DNA of 64,000 nucleotides from Pseudoscleropodium purum (taxonomy: Eukaryota > Streptophyta > Bryopsida > Hypnales > Brachytheciaceae), in contig OZ017797.1 in NCBI GenBank assembly GCA_963969395.1, positions 30,194,001 to 30,258,000 on the forward strand, read 5' to 3'. A program made the translations under genes and the position numbers. This document shows positions 25,967 to 38,852 of this stretch, piece after piece (position 1 is the stretch's first letter; every line of letters begins with the position of its first letter). Below the pieces are notes generated by a model. The model was given only the letters and a program-made list of their open reading frames with translations. It was not told the DNA's origin and did not search any database.

Positions 25967-26596
25967 CTAGCAGCAACGTTGAGGCAGCTTCGAGGCCCAC
26001 AATTGGAGCCTCAACACCGCTTCTGGTGGGGGAGCCTCATTCTCGTGCTTCAAACCAGCTTCGATTAAATCCAAATACCGCGCATCTGCAACACTCAAGG
26101 TTGGAAAATCGTTCCCCTCCTCGAGGACAGGCATCCATGGATCCATGGATGTTTGCGCGCAAATTTCGTTATCCGAGTTTGATGCCAGGCCCAGCTTCTG
26201 GTTGTTGGGTGGCCTTTGGTACGACATCGTGTGCACCAGACGTCTTTCCTCGCCGATCCCCATCAAGCGCATTTGGAATTGTTGGCCGCAGCTCAAGCAC
26301 TTGAAGCGCGGCTGCGAGAGATTCTTGTTGTTATAGTATTTGAAGGGTGCATTGTCTGCCACGCCGCAGCAGCGGCACTCTCGTGGCAAGTCCTTCAGTT
26401 CGGGGGGATCCACGTTCCGCTTCTTGGCGTAGGACCTGCCCTCAGGGTAGCCTTGGGAGCCCAAGGTGAAGAATTTTTGGCACTTGCTGCATTGGTAGCG
26501 CGGTTGGGTTCGCTTTCCGTTGTTATAATACTTGAATGTGTTGTCAACGGATTCTGAACCGCAGTGGTAGCAATGCGTACTGTGTTGCGCCATCAT
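25967..26596 (-). CDS. Protein with two Dof-like zinc fingers, probable DNA-binding factor
   Basis: A single-exon frame of 209 residues. The ATG at 26596 is chosen because the zinc finger begins a few residues later; the open frame continues upstream to 26905 without a conserved start, and that part is better read as 5' leader. Finger 1 has Cys 9, 12, 36 and 39 (C-x2-C-x23-C-x2-C) with FKYYNN and QPRYQC. Finger 2 has Cys 74, 77, 100 and 103 (x22) with FKYYNNKNLSQPRFKCLSC. The YYNN and SQPR signature is that of the plant Dof domain, whose usual loop is 21 residues and which normally occurs once per protein. A basic linker (YAKKR) lies between the fingers. The C-terminal third is acidic and leucine-rich (SVADARYLDLIEAGLKHENE). 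A role as a nuclear regulator is inference. It lies between broken RPL11 copies A and B. Confidence 0.75.
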   Translation of the reverse strand: MMAQHSTHCYHCGSESVDNTFKYYNNGKRTQPRYQCSKCQKFFTLGSQGYPEGRSYAKKRNVDPPELKDLPRECRCCGVADNAPFKYYNNKNLSQPRFKCLSCGQQFQMRLMGIGEERRLVHTMSYQRPPNNQKLGLASNSDNEICAQTSMDPWMPVLEEGNDFPTLSVADARYLDLIEAGLKHENEAPPPEAVLRLQLWASKLPQRCC

Positions 26597-26862
26597 ATAG
26601 AATGCTAGGTACGTAGTCTTCGAAGGCAAAAAAGAGGAAGCTAAGCCTGGAAGGCCGGCTACAGGAGGTAGCGAACTAAGTTGAGGAACAGATCGAAGAA
26701 GAGCAGAAGAAGAGCTTGGATCTCTGGACGCCCTGTTGATAATTAATACGCAGGGAATCGCGAAGCTGTGAACTGAGCGATTTGTGTCGCACAAGATCGA
26801 TATCGGTGAAGTCACGGTGACCATGGAAACAGTGAGCGTCTGATAGTTCAACAGGCCCTCGT

Positions 26863-26870
26863 CTTTTATA
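26863..26870 (-). promoter_or_regulatory. TATA box of the double Dof-like gene
   Basis: On the minus strand the sequence reads TATAAAAG inside a GC-rich context, about 265 bases upstream of the chosen ATG. A start site some 30 bases downstream would give a 5' leader of about 235 bases, which agrees with the upstream in-frame extension being untranslated. Confidence 0.6.
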
Positions 26871-27544
26871 GCTGGGAGGGAGGGAGGGGAGGAGAAGGGA
26901 CTCACTGGCCTTGCACTTCACTTCATTGCTCCGATTGGCTGCTAATTTCTCGGCAGACCGTGTGTGGCATGGGACCGCGCATGGTTTGCTTTCAGATGAC
27001 AGGTTCCGGCCTTTAATATTGTCTGCAACATGGCCCATGCATGTATGTCAAGAGTTATTTGGCCAAGTACGTTGTACGTGTCACTAACTTCTTTTGAGTT
27101 CGTTTAGAACAGGATTGACGTGCTGCGCGCATGCGTCTTGTGGTTTTGCAGGAGCTTGGTAGTCGAAGTCTCCCGCAGCTAGCCGCAGCAGGTGCCCGAA
27201 GCAATTGGGGAGAGCTGTTTAATTGCAAGTGCCACTGGAGGTGAATGCAGGTTATGTGAAACTTTACTGAGACTGCGGCTCAATTCTTGGTTGCAGACAT
27301 TTCCTTAGCTTGCCAAATAAAATCCAACAGAAAATTAATACAGACGCAGTGGATTAGTCACTGGCTTATGGACTTATTGGCCGGTATGAGGTCTTGAATT
27401 ATCAGAGTCTTGATCCACACCAACTTCGGAAATGAAAGGGACCAAATTTCTTCATCTACTAGTAGTGAAAACTCCATACTAATACTACTGCATGTGCCTT
27501 GTAGCTTGTGCCGTTACCAGACAAAATAAAAGTAAAAGTCATTT

Positions 27545-29822
27545 TATATAATTTTATAATAATTCATCAAACTTCAAAATTGAATAACTTTCACACCGCC
27601 ATGAAACAAAGCCTGTGCACCACCATAATGTATTTAGAAATTAGGCATAAAGAGTCCAAAGTTTTTGCATTTTCGAACGATCATAATTCATAACTTCTCA
27701 AATGCATTCAACATCCCCGTTTTTCAATTAATTTACGTCAAAACTGATCACGATGGAGGATATACTCTATTCCTTATCTCCTGAAGGACAGTACCGACAG
27801 GAAGCACTCCAATCAAGGCGGGGCTAAATGGCATCCATCGATATTTTCATTCATCCGTTTGCGATTTTCATCCAAGGAGTTCTCGTCGTGTTTCTATGTT
27901 TCAAGTCGAGGTTTTTGTAAATTAGGGTTTTGGCGGCAAGATGCCCCCCGAGTTCGTTGCGTAGAATGCCCTGAAAGACTTCATCTCTGTTGTTCATGTT
28001 TGGATTTTCGGCAATAAGCCTGAATTGTCGCTCTTTCGCTAGTGTGGAACATGTGATTGATTCTATGGACCACAGTCCTGTGTTCTGAAAGGGTGCTGTA
28101 TGTCCACAATGCCTTGTTCTGTCACATGCATTGAAATAGTAGTTGAATTGTTAATGTAGGTGTTCTGTCAAACATTATTTCATGGTTTAGGGTTTAAAGA
28201 CTCAGCCTGACATCTTCCCTCGTCCATTGTGCAGCAAGGTGCAACTTCCGTGAATCTGGATGCTTTGGATTTGGTATCCGCAGAGCACCATATCCCGAGC
28301 TGCAAAGTGCAGCGGACGGGACGAGGCGGGAGGAGCGGGATTATCGGAGGCGGGAACGGTTCCAAGGGAACGGCGGGACAGGGAACCTCGTTGATTCATC
28401 CCTCCATCCAACAACGGCGGGGAGGGGCAATGACGGGGTCAATCCTCCCCGGCCGCTTTCGCCGTGCCTGCCGTTTTCAACTTAGATTCACGTTCGAGAG
28501 TACCGGCAATGCAGAATTGTCTGCACCTTGTAATTGAAGCTGCCGCATTGCGGTTTTTCTGCATCCCGAGAATTTATTTCTCGTTTATTGTCGTCCTTCT
28601 CTCAGGTGATCCTCGCCGCGCTGCTCTACTCTTGTTGCCGTTTTCATTCCTCTATAGAATCTCTTGTTTTAGATTCTTCATCGAAAACCATTAGAATTCC
28701 TGCTCATTTTCTAAATTCTAGAAGACTTGAGACTTATAGGTTCGGAGTTTTGTAGCTATCGAGCACGCAGGATTGAAGGAGTTGGAGGTACTACCACAAG
28801 CGGATACGCGTTCGAGAGCTTCGTAATTTGCGCAGGTAAATCTCATTCTGGAGAGGACACATTGTGTGATTTGTGATTCTCAATACTTTTGGTTTGAGAA
28901 AGTGAGGTACGGACCTAATCTTTAAAAATTATGGTCACTTGCAAACAGTTGTAGCTGTAGCAGGCGAGGCAGTTGGGCAAGCAGAGAAGTACACTGAAGG
29001 TGCTCAACCAGCGATTTCAAGCACTCTTGAGAAGATTGTGTCCTCAGATGCAAGGATTGAATCGTAAGGGGATTCAAGAGGTAAGTTCTCCATAGCCATG
29101 GCCGCAACAGAATGTGTGACTTGGCCACGAACACTTCATTTGAGACGTTTAGCGCCAATTTAGGATTTTTCGTGCTTGTAGATGAGGACAGATGCTGACA
29201 CATTGAGTAACAAAAAGACTCAGATTGAAACTACAAATTGTTCCCTGAGGATATATGAGGGTGTTGTTGTCTTGGTGAGAGATGGAGCCGACAAGAAGAA
29301 TCTGCTGAGCACTGTGCATAGTATCTACAATGATATTTGAGTCGAAGACCTTAAGCTTGCTGAGGTCGAGATTTATGAATTAAAAAAAAAATCTAGTAAA
29401 CATACAGTATAGCACTTGAAGCTCGGTATGCGTCTGCTGGAGTTTCTGTAACTTGGCTCATTTTTAGTCTCGGGATACCCACTGGATGATTCACTTCACA
29501 TAAGTCTCTCTGCACAGCTCAAGAACTTGCCAGAGCAGAGGTGTTTAGCCTTCTACTCCTATTTTCTGGGAACAGTATTGCCAATAAGGGGTGTCGCACC
29601 TTCTTCATGGAGAAGGGATCCTATTGGCTCCTCTTTTCTCTTTTCACTCTTTTCACTTCATACTCTCTCATTCTTCAGAGAAGTTTCATCCTTGGAGAAG
29701 GTGTGTCAACCTCTATTATATAGAATATCCTTTGTTTCTCAATTACTGGTCTACAAATTTATCAAAATTTAGACATGCGTACTAATCATGTGCGAAACTG
29801 ACCGGTATGTAGGGTAGTATGA
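27545..29822 (+). pseudogene. Broken RPL11 copy (copy B) with a ~1.4 kb insertion
   Basis: The copy aligns by eye in order. 27835-27960 matches the RPL11 5' region, including the telo-box attagggttt. 28155-28235 matches the end of intron 3. 28236-28290 is exon 4 with an internal deletion of about 110 bases, leaving ACTTCCGTGAATCTGGATGC and the CFGFGI-coding bases. Then unrelated DNA runs to about 29690. 29705-29822 matches the intron before exon 5 (tatatagaat, cttttgtttctcaatta-like, gaaactgaccggtatg). No frame survives. The block at 27545-27755 is shared with 16330-16525. Retained introns indicate DNA-level duplication. Confidence 0.75.
28930..29340 (+). pseudogene. Unassigned coding-like remnant inside copy B
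   Basis: The plus strand reads AVAGEAVGQAEKYTEGAQPA then STLEKIVSSDARIES up to a stop, and after an intron-like gap ending gtag at 29178-29181, MRTDADTLSNKKTQIETTNC, then YEGVVVLVRDGADKKNLLST up to a TGA. Helical, charged composition suggests it once coded for protein. I do not recognise the family. It lies wholly within the DNA that interrupts RPL11 copy B, so it was probably carried in by an insertion or rearrangement. Confidence 0.35.
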
Positions 29823-29854
29823 AACCAGGGCCCATGCCGGTTTGAGACAAGCAT

Positions 29855-32535
29855 ATGACTACTGGCAGAATCGGAGCTCCAACGATGGCAATGTCGACAT
29901 CCTGCTCCCGTACTGGCTTGGTGTCTTCGCAACTCGCCATCCACGCCAAAAATTCAGAGTCGTTCGGTGTCTCCAGATCGCACTCCTCGTTCGGCCGGTT
30001 CTTTCGTTCTGCACCCTGCAAGTAAGAGGACTATTGGCCCGTCTTTCAGGAGATTCTGAAGCTTAGGTTTCTAAGTTGATTGTTGTGCATCTTAATTCCG
30101 TATAAGAAACTGAGTGCTTTTTCGTAATTCAGATTGCAGTGGCAGGACATTGGCATGGAAAGAAGGCAGAGAGGAAACCTTGGCAAGCTGATTGCGTGCT
30201 CTGTTGCTTCAACGAGAGAAACGACCAAAGTGGAACTCAACAACCGGTTTCCACTAGAAGATGTACTTGAAGCACAGCAATTCGACAGAGAGCTTCTGAC
30301 CTCGATCTTTGAGGTGGCAAGAGAAATGGAGGATATCGAGAGAGAATCAACTGGATCGCAGCTGTTGAAGGGATACTTGATGGCCACTCTGTTTTATGAG
30401 CCTTCGACTCGTACGAGGCTTTCATTTGAATCCGCCATGAAGCGGTTGGGTGGCGAGGTGCTGACCACTGAGAATGCTCGTGAGTTTTCCTCTGCTGCCA
30501 AGGGCGAGACTTTGGAAGGTCAGTTTATTGCCCCTTGTCCTCTTGATGGTTCCTTGCTTCAGTATTCTTGACCTCCTACTGGATGCCTTTGGAGCTACTT
30601 TTGTAGTAGAAGTGCAGGAATTCAACGAACCTTCACGTGCTCGGTGATGCGTGAGAGTTTCTTGTCTACATGGTAGCATTCTTATCTTCAATAACGGTTT
30701 ATGTATTTTCCTTTGGATTTGGTTCCAGACAGCATCCGAACAGTGGAGGGCTATTCAGACATCATTGTACTGAGGCATTTTGAAAGTGGGTCATCCAAGA
30801 AAGCTGCTGCTACAGCAAACATTCCTATCATAAATGCTGGAGATGGTCCTGGTCAGCATCCAACACAGGTCTGTACTTCTAGGATGTACCTCTGATCCTC
30901 TTTCCAATTGTTTTTGTCCTGCATATGTCGGACGCAGAATAGAGTTGATTAGTGACTCAATTCAAGATGCTATTCAAATGATGGTATAGTCCGATGATAC
31001 CTACTTGCACATAAATTCAGCAGAGACATGCTAAAAGACATGCTAAAAGACACCTAATTCTATTGCTAAGAGTATGGTAATGATAATTAACATGTAATGC
31101 TAATGATTTCCTCTTCATCTGTAGTATGACCATGTAGTTTTCATTAGAATTAGACGTCTATTTCGAACAGCAGGACACGCTAATGGCTACATGAGGGCTG
31201 TAGTGATGTGTTGCCATGTACACAAGGAGGTGTACATTCCTCTAGAAGCATGACATGAAGTATTTGAGAGGAAAGTGGTTAAAATACATTTGTTTTGCAC
31301 AGGCACTGCTAGATATGTACACCATCCAACGAGAGCTTGGGCATTTAGACAACATCACAGTGGGGCTGGTGGGTGACTTAGCTAATGGACGAACTGCTCG
31401 ATCATTAGCTTATCTGCTCGCGAAGTATGATGGAGTCAAAATATTCTTTGTTGCTCCAGATGTGGTCAAGATGAAGGTACTGTCATCGACCTAATTTCTC
31501 TACCGCCGCAGCACTAAATGCACCACATGCTGTGGACCACAATAGTTGTTTTGGGCCACATTAATTTTTACCCTCTACAGTTGCGCACCCGATATTTTTA
31601 GTGTATTTTTTGCATGTGTAGGGTTGCGTTCCGCTCTTATTGGCTTCGTCCTGTCCATCTGTATTTGTGTCCCTTTTTCAAGAACTGGTTTTGGTGTCTT
31701 TCACAGGATGATATCAAGGATCATTTAACAGGCTCCGGAGTTCATTGGGAAGAATCTGCAGACCTGATGGAAGTGGCCTCCAAGTGCGATGTCATCTACC
31801 AAACGCGCATCCAACGTGAGAGATTCGGTGACCGCGTCGACCTCTACAAGGAGGCTCGTGGGAAGTATATTGTGGACACCAAGGTCATGGATGTGTTACC
31901 CAAGCACGGAGTGATCCTCCATCCGCTCCCACGTCTCGATGAAGTCAGTCCCAACTCCTCTGAAATGCTTTCTCGTACTTTGCTTTCTCCCTTGCCTTAG
32001 GCTTTCTCGCTCTAATGCGTCAGATGGATATTTTTGTGTGCAGAAGCATCTGCAAAGCCCCGTGTCATTTTCTGCACGATTGGCACCTAGGTGCTAAGAA
32101 TAGGAAGTTCATTTCGGAAGCTAACCGTTGATTATTGTAACTGTCAAAACATGCGGGTATTTCAATTGTTTCGAATTGTGGGGTTCAATTTCATTTTTCA
32201 ATTGCTTGAGTTTTATACTTTCTTTGAATCTGTCTGAATGATTTATTTTAAACTCCTGTATATATGGAAGCGGACACTTTTGGTCAGTTCAGCAATAGGG
32301 TTATGGGGTAGAAATGCTCTTATTCTTGGTGAAAATCAAGTTGGTAGTCACTGCTCAACCCGCTATCTGCAATTTGTGTCCCCGACAGTTGTTGGGTCCC
32401 CTGATTTGGTCTTGTGTTCCTGGCCAGATAACCGTGGAAGTGGACAGTGATCCTCGAGCTGCGTATTTCCGTCAAGCTAAGAACGGTCTTTTCATTCGGA
32501 TGGCGTTGCTGAAGTTGCTTCTTCTCGGGTACTAG
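29855..32535 (+). CDS. PYRB: Aspartate carbamoyltransferase, chloroplastic (ATCase)
   Basis: Six exons: 29855-30021, 30133-30518, 30729-30868, 31303-31476, 31707-31943 and 32428-32535; 403 residues, phases continuous, stop TAG. The enzyme joins carbamoyl phosphate and L-aspartate to N-carbamoyl-aspartate, the first committed step of pyrimidine synthesis, in the plastid. Residues 1 to ~80 ([20 protein letters not shown] onward) are rich in Ser, Arg and Ala with few acids: a chloroplast transit peptide split by intron 1. The mature part has the carbamoyl-phosphate motif STRT (147-150), the loop [11 protein letters not shown] (171-181) that shapes UMP feedback inhibition in plants, HPTQ (228-231), DLANGRT, the aspartate-site RIQRERFG and HPLPR (361-365). 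All catalytic signatures are intact. Plant ATCases work as homotrimers without a regulatory subunit. The gene starts ~35 bases after the end of RPL11 copy B. Confidence 0.95.
32085..32275 (+). repeat. Intronic dispersed repeat, copy 2
   Basis: It sits in the last ATCase intron, in sense orientation. It shares ordered blocks (gtgctaag, ggaagctaa, gtaactgtcaaaacatg, ctttctttgaa and gaatgatttatttta) with 13180-13375 and 49300-49465. It is AT-rich and noncoding. Confidence 0.6.
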
Positions 32536-32870
32536 CTCTGACGATTGTTGCAGTTTTGATCTTCAGAATGTGAGTGGTGTGATAGTCTTGGATTACAAGG
32601 TTGGAGAGTAGCTCAGCCCTGTGACGGAGAAAATTGAATCGAAGTTCAATTAGGCCAGGAAAACCTCTTGTCCATTTTCTAAATAGATGCATGAGGTTCT
32701 CACCAACAATTTTCATTATTGAGTTCCAACTTCCAGAGCTCTTTGCAGTTGTAATTGTGCATACAGAGTTGCGTTCACTTCAAAGTTGCAACGAATTCCT
32801 AGCATTATGTGTGACAGTACTAAAAGTTATGGCCAGTGCTGTTGATAGAGCTGTGACTATGCGAATCCCC

Positions 32871-32872
<2 letters not shown>

Positions 32873-32902
<30 letters not shown>

Positions 32903-32903
32903 T
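32873..32903 (+). repeat. Pyrimidine microsatellite (tttc)n
   Basis: About eight units of the tetramer ttct/tttc in an uninterrupted run, some 340 bases after the ATCase stop codon. Confidence 0.9.
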
Positions 32904-35900
32904 TCTGTAATGCTAGAAGACAAAATACTTGGTATTTCTATACATCTTGGCCTGCAAGTCCAAATGATGCAAAACTAAGTCCATGCACCCTTTTTAGTGG
33001 AAAGCATTTTGACGGTACTCCCTGTGCCCTAATCGACCTATTATCCGACACTAGTTGCTATAAACCTTTTGAATGGAGAAAGCTTTAAAATTGTTTTTAG
33101 TTCATAAGTCCAAATTCTGTGACATCAAGTGTACAACCTTCCTTGCCAAGAGCTTCTTGATGATCCCCCATGTGCCTTTCCAGACCTATTTCACATAATT
33201 TTTCTAGTTTCTTGAATGGAAAGTATATTGAAACAGTTTTCAATCTATAAATTTAGATTGTGTGCAACAAAGTTCATGCACCTTGCTTTTGAGTTTTGTG
33301 CTATATCATGTGCTCCAGCATGCCTTTTCATATGTGACATTTTAAAATGATGAAAAAGATTTAAGAAAAGAAAACTATATATTTTCTTGCCTATTGATAT
33401 TGAGTGATTCAAAATAAAAGTAAAGCTTCTAGAAAGTATGGGCCATGCACAAGAATTACCAATTGTTTCAAATTGAATTATGAAGAATTGTAAACCCCAT
33501 GAAGGTATATGAAGTGCCATTAGAGAATCTTTGGAATAGTGAGGGTGTCTAGCCTTAATTTCATATAATTTGGATTCATGGATTAGAAGTATTTTCAAGA
33601 GTCATGCATTTCAAGTGCTTTTATTCAAAAATAATAACCTCCAAATTGCATCAAAAATTCTTAGTGAAGACTTGTTTATTTACAAATTGGACTCAAAAAG
33701 TAAAAGTTTTTTAATCACAAAGTTTATTTCATTTAATTAATAATTAGGATTAAAAATAACTTGACTTTAAAAAAACACTTTCATATAGCTTTGAGAAAGA
33801 AAGAACGCTTCCAATTGCTTGAGATTAAAAAATATAAAGAAGAAAATGGTCAATTTGGTAGTCAACAAACAAAGTAGATACGCATGGTTACTAGAAGTTG
33901 GTATGGTCAAAGGGTTAGTATTTTCATTGGGAATGCAACAAAAACACAATCTGCAATTGGCAAAGATTACATGCATTATTTTGTAAAATCCCATGTATGA
34001 TATAATTTCTTTAATGTTGCTTTTTCAATTATCCCTATACACTTCAATGGGTTTCTGATGTCTAGAGTAGGAGCATTTATGGGGCCTTTCAAAAAATTCC
34101 TACTTTATTCATATAAACTCTAAAAATTATAAAACCAATTTTGTAGGTGTTTGTGTCCATTTCCTAACAAGTGTACACCATTATATTCTATTGAAACCTT
34201 CACCACATCTCAAATAAGTGTAAAATTTAGATGCTCTTACTTTACACATTAGCAAGGGCAGAAAATGTGAGTGTTTGTCTCTTTTAAAGGCATTGTAATA
34301 AACTATCATTTTTTGAGGAAACCATACATACTTACAAAAGGGGTATACTTGTCATTTTTCTATTTGTTGTACAAGTTTTTACACAAATTCTAAAGAGGGT
34401 ATATGTATGATTTTTCTATTGATTGTAAAACTAATACTTCTAGCACACCTTACCTTACATTATGCAATCTCTAAAATACAATATATTTTAAATCAAAGTT
34501 TTTCAAACATTACCAATTACCAATTAGATGAAATGAACTAATCAAAACATTCATCATCCACTAGAAAGATGGGTGGCGGCTTTCAACCGTTCTATTATCT
34601 AAAATTTTTTTAAGTGTTTGCATATTCTTTACTTTATATCTTATAAAAGTATATCATGTATCATATTAATTACAATTTCATCAAATGAGTCATTAAGAAA
34701 GAGTGCTTTTCTTGGGAAGGGAGGGCACATTCCTATACATTTGGTAACTACGTGCAATATTGGGGTATTGTTTGGAAAAGTATTTATGTGCTTAGAACTA
34801 TTTTTTCCTTTCCTATTTTTAGAAAAAGCTATTGGGAGGTATTTTTCAACACCCTATTCTTTTTAAATGGGAGACGAACTAATTTTTGACACCCTATTTT
34901 TTTTTTATACATAGTAGAATTATATTATCCTAAATAGACTATTGTGGCATTGGAAAAGCAAGTATACGATCCAAAAACATTTCTCAACTTAAAAATTATC
35001 ATCAGACATAAGAAGCAATAGTATTTGTTTACCACTAAGAGGGTTAGTAAAAACACAACTATGAATCACATCCTCATACACTTTATAGCAAAACATACAA
35101 AAAAAACAAAGAACAAAATGTGCTAAGTGTAAACACAATCTGCAAACATGGATAACACATAACAATCGATACAAGATGCAACCACATAGGAACAATTGAA
35201 AAACAAAATCCAATTCTAGAAAATTACAAAGCCCAAGTACCAAGCTAGAATTCCAACACAACAATAATAAAAGCAAACTAAAAGAGTTTCAAAACTGAAT
35301 TTATATTCACATACACATTCATGGCTTGAGACTACCCAACTTGTGAGCAAACATTTATAAGTTCATTGTTTTAGTATAGCGTTTAGAACCCATCAAAAAC
35401 TATGAGAAAATGGGAGCAAAAAAACCCAATTCACGTTTTTCATCTCTAGTCACATGTTGGGTTTAAAAATTAGATAGAAAGACCTTCATCCAACCTCCTA
35501 AAACCATTATTTTTTAACTAACCCTACTAAACACTTTAAGGGAAATCTTATATATCAATAACCCTATTTTTTTCAATTGTTTTTAAAATGGAGGACTTAT
35601 AACCATCCTATTTTATACATAATTGTATAAGTCACTTATTTCCTATGCTATGGTAAATCTAATAAAATTCTGAATTTTACCTCAAATGAATTAAATTGGC
35701 CCTATTTTTTTATCTCACTTATTTTTTTACTATATCTATGGTCTCCCCCCAAAATGTTTTTTTAACCATTCAAGTATTATTTGGGATGAATGAAATATTT
35801 GGGACCATCACCATATCAAAGGAATTTGTTCATCAACTAAAATATGGGCTTTGGAGCACATGTACAGTGCAAAGATAAATTATACAATATATATTCAACA

Positions 35901-38852
35901 ATAAATTTCATTACAGTACAAGTTAGGATAACCAAATTTTAACATGCTCAAAAATCTTACTTCTAAAATATCTTACAATCAAAATTTCATTTATGATTTA
36001 AAATTATGATATTTTATATTAAAAAATGAATTAAAAAAGAATGTGAAGAAAATATAGCCGTGAACCAAAAATACGCTTGAGCACTTCATTGTCATTGTGA
36101 AGAGATTTGCAAAAAATATATATTCCTATCAATTTCTAGTGATGTATATATAGGTATGAGGTATCATCTTTATAGTGATAATCTACAAATGAAACCTCTA
36201 AATGCCTAAAGGCTTGGTTTGGGTTCTAAAATTGCACCAATAGTATACAATAATAATGCTAATCAATTTATAAAACCAAGACCTAATCAAATCACAAAAA
36301 AGATGGAAATATAGCAAAAAATAAGTTGTTGAAAGATGCAATTTTCAAAAATATAAAAAATTATTTAGATTGTTTATATCCATAAGGACTTGTTCAATCA
36401 TGATCTTTATTCCAATGAGAAGGAAAATCACAATCAACCAACTAAATTTGCATCTCATTTTGCCAATTTCAGGCAAGATATGTGCAAGATTTGAAGTATG
36501 GACAACTTATAAAAAATAAACTTGCTAATCATTTCTGGTTGACTATCTTCAACTCAAGATCTTCAATGTTTACAAAATTGGATGCTTGGGCTCCCCCCAC
36601 CCTTGAGAAAAATTGTAAACCATTGATGTGACTCCCATATATCCACCACAAATATTGCTTCCATTTTTTTCAAGTAAAATATTTGTTTTGTACTATGTCA
36701 TGTATCTACATCTTACTCATCAATTTTCAAGAAAAGAAAACCCTCTCCCTAGCCAACTGGCTATCAATGAATACATACATACACATATAAACATATATAT
36801 GGAATACATACATACAAGATATGGATACCAAATATGGTATTGGATGTGGGATATGTATATACAAATATAGATGGTATCCTTATGAAAATCACATTATTCC
36901 ATATTGATTGCAAGGATAAGTGTTTGAAACAAAATACAAATAGGAGGGAGGTTGGTAAATTAATCTAGAAGTTAATCAAATTGAATATTTAGATTGAGTG
37001 AAAATCCTCACTATCTAGTCAAAAGACAAGATATAATTTACTAAATATAGATATCAATTTCCAAATTTATAAAATATAGATGCCAATGTCCAAGATGTTA
37101 TTTCATATAATCTACTCAATATGCATTTTCATGTACAATACATTCTATTGATTAATGCAACAACCTTGACCATGACAAGAATGGAAAGTAATCCTTGTAC
37201 ATATAATAATACAATGGGTTGGGATTTGGCAAAGCATATTACCTTATACATTCACTTCACCATTGAAACATATGACCTAGATCTATGGCAGCCTTCAATG
37301 ACTTCTCCTTTTTTGTCACCTCAAATGGCTAGATATTATATGACTCAAGCCCTAAATCCACCTATAAGACCAATGCATAGATTTCACATTTCCAACAAAA
37401 TTCCAGATAGTCACAACAGCTCCACAATTGCCTTCAATTGTCTCCAAATTACATAACTTGTCTTTAGTAAATACAAGGGTTTATTGTTGTAATTTGTCGA
37501 GCAAGATCAAAAGAGGGTGACATGTAGTAGAAAAACCAAGATACTTCAATTCAAATAGCAATTCATTTATGAGTACAAAAAGTTGCAAAGGATGCACATC
37601 ATAGCAAACATGGCTATAATATGGCATATGTGCAATGGTCACAAGACCAATGAGTTGCCTAGTAACCATCTTAGTTGGAATCCCTGTTTCCTAGAGTTCT
37701 CTACTTATTGACTTCAAGCTCATCCTTTTGAATTACCTAAGGCATTAGAATTATTGCTATACTTGGTTATTCCTTTCAAAATGTATATAAAATACCAAAT
37801 TGTTTCCTAAAGTACCAACCAGGTTCAGTTCAATCATCTACTTGAAAGATAATCCTAACCTATTGCTTGCTAGTTTATAGCGAGAGTTAGATTTTCAAGT
37901 TGGCTATTGTAATTCCAACTACTTGATGCATGTCAATTTAGCATTTCAAAGTACTAGTATACGTTGTTTAGGTACTTGTCAAAAATCTAGGAGTAAAGTG
38001 AACTAGTGGAAATCAACACAAATTCATACCAAGTGCCAAAATGGGTGTGTTGATTGATACAACTTGGCCAAAATGGGCATTCAATAATTATTGATGCTTC
38101 GCTAATTGGCACTACTTTCTTAGTGGTGGTGGATCAAAATCAACAACAAAGATGCTATTCACTAGTAAGAAAAGTTTATGAATTGTGGTGAGTTTTCTAC
38201 TTTTTGAATAGATTCAATATTCTATATGATTGGAATACTTCCTTCAAGAAAGGTTTGCCAATCCTTTTTTGTAATCCAATGGAGGTGCTTCAAATCATCT
38301 TTTGCCTAACTTGCCATTACATATCATCACATATCATTACATATAATCACATATCCAATAATCTTACTATTGCAACCACTCTACACTACTTTGAAGAAGC
38401 TTCAAAGAAAACAAAAGCTTGAGGTCATGACAAGATGGAAATACAATTAAAAACAAAAAACAAAACAAGGTAGATGGACTTGTTTTTTCAAACAATTTGT
38501 AGGCTCATAGCATTTGGAGCATATCACAAAATGATCAATTGCAAAAACTTACAAAAAGAAGTACCAAACAAGGGGCCATTTCATTTTATCATTCATTTTT
38601 GAGTTTTATTCTCCATGGTTGTTTGTACAGTACATAGGGCTTCATGTCCTACTTGGTGTGTTGCTGTAGTTTTTGAACTCAGTTATGAAACTAATTTCAG
38701 TGGCAAGTGATGTTTGAAATGGTCAGCAATGTTTTCTATTTCCTGTATCGAAGTACTTAGTATGAAATGCCACATTTAACTACTTTGACTATCCATTGAA
38801 TTTTGGATTGAAGATTGTGGGGTCCTCCAATTATAGAATCAGGAGTTCTCCT

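Noticed and set aside
26597..26905. N-terminal extension of the double Dof-like protein to 312 residues
   Set aside because: No conserved sequence, low-complexity Ser/Pro/Leu content, and a TATA box at 26863-26870 lying within it. It is more likely promoter and 5' leader.
29782..30021. 79-residue minus-strand frame and another plus frame at the ATCase 5' end
   Set aside because: The plus frame from 29855 gives a typical transit peptide that splices in phase to ATCase exon 2; the others are shadows.
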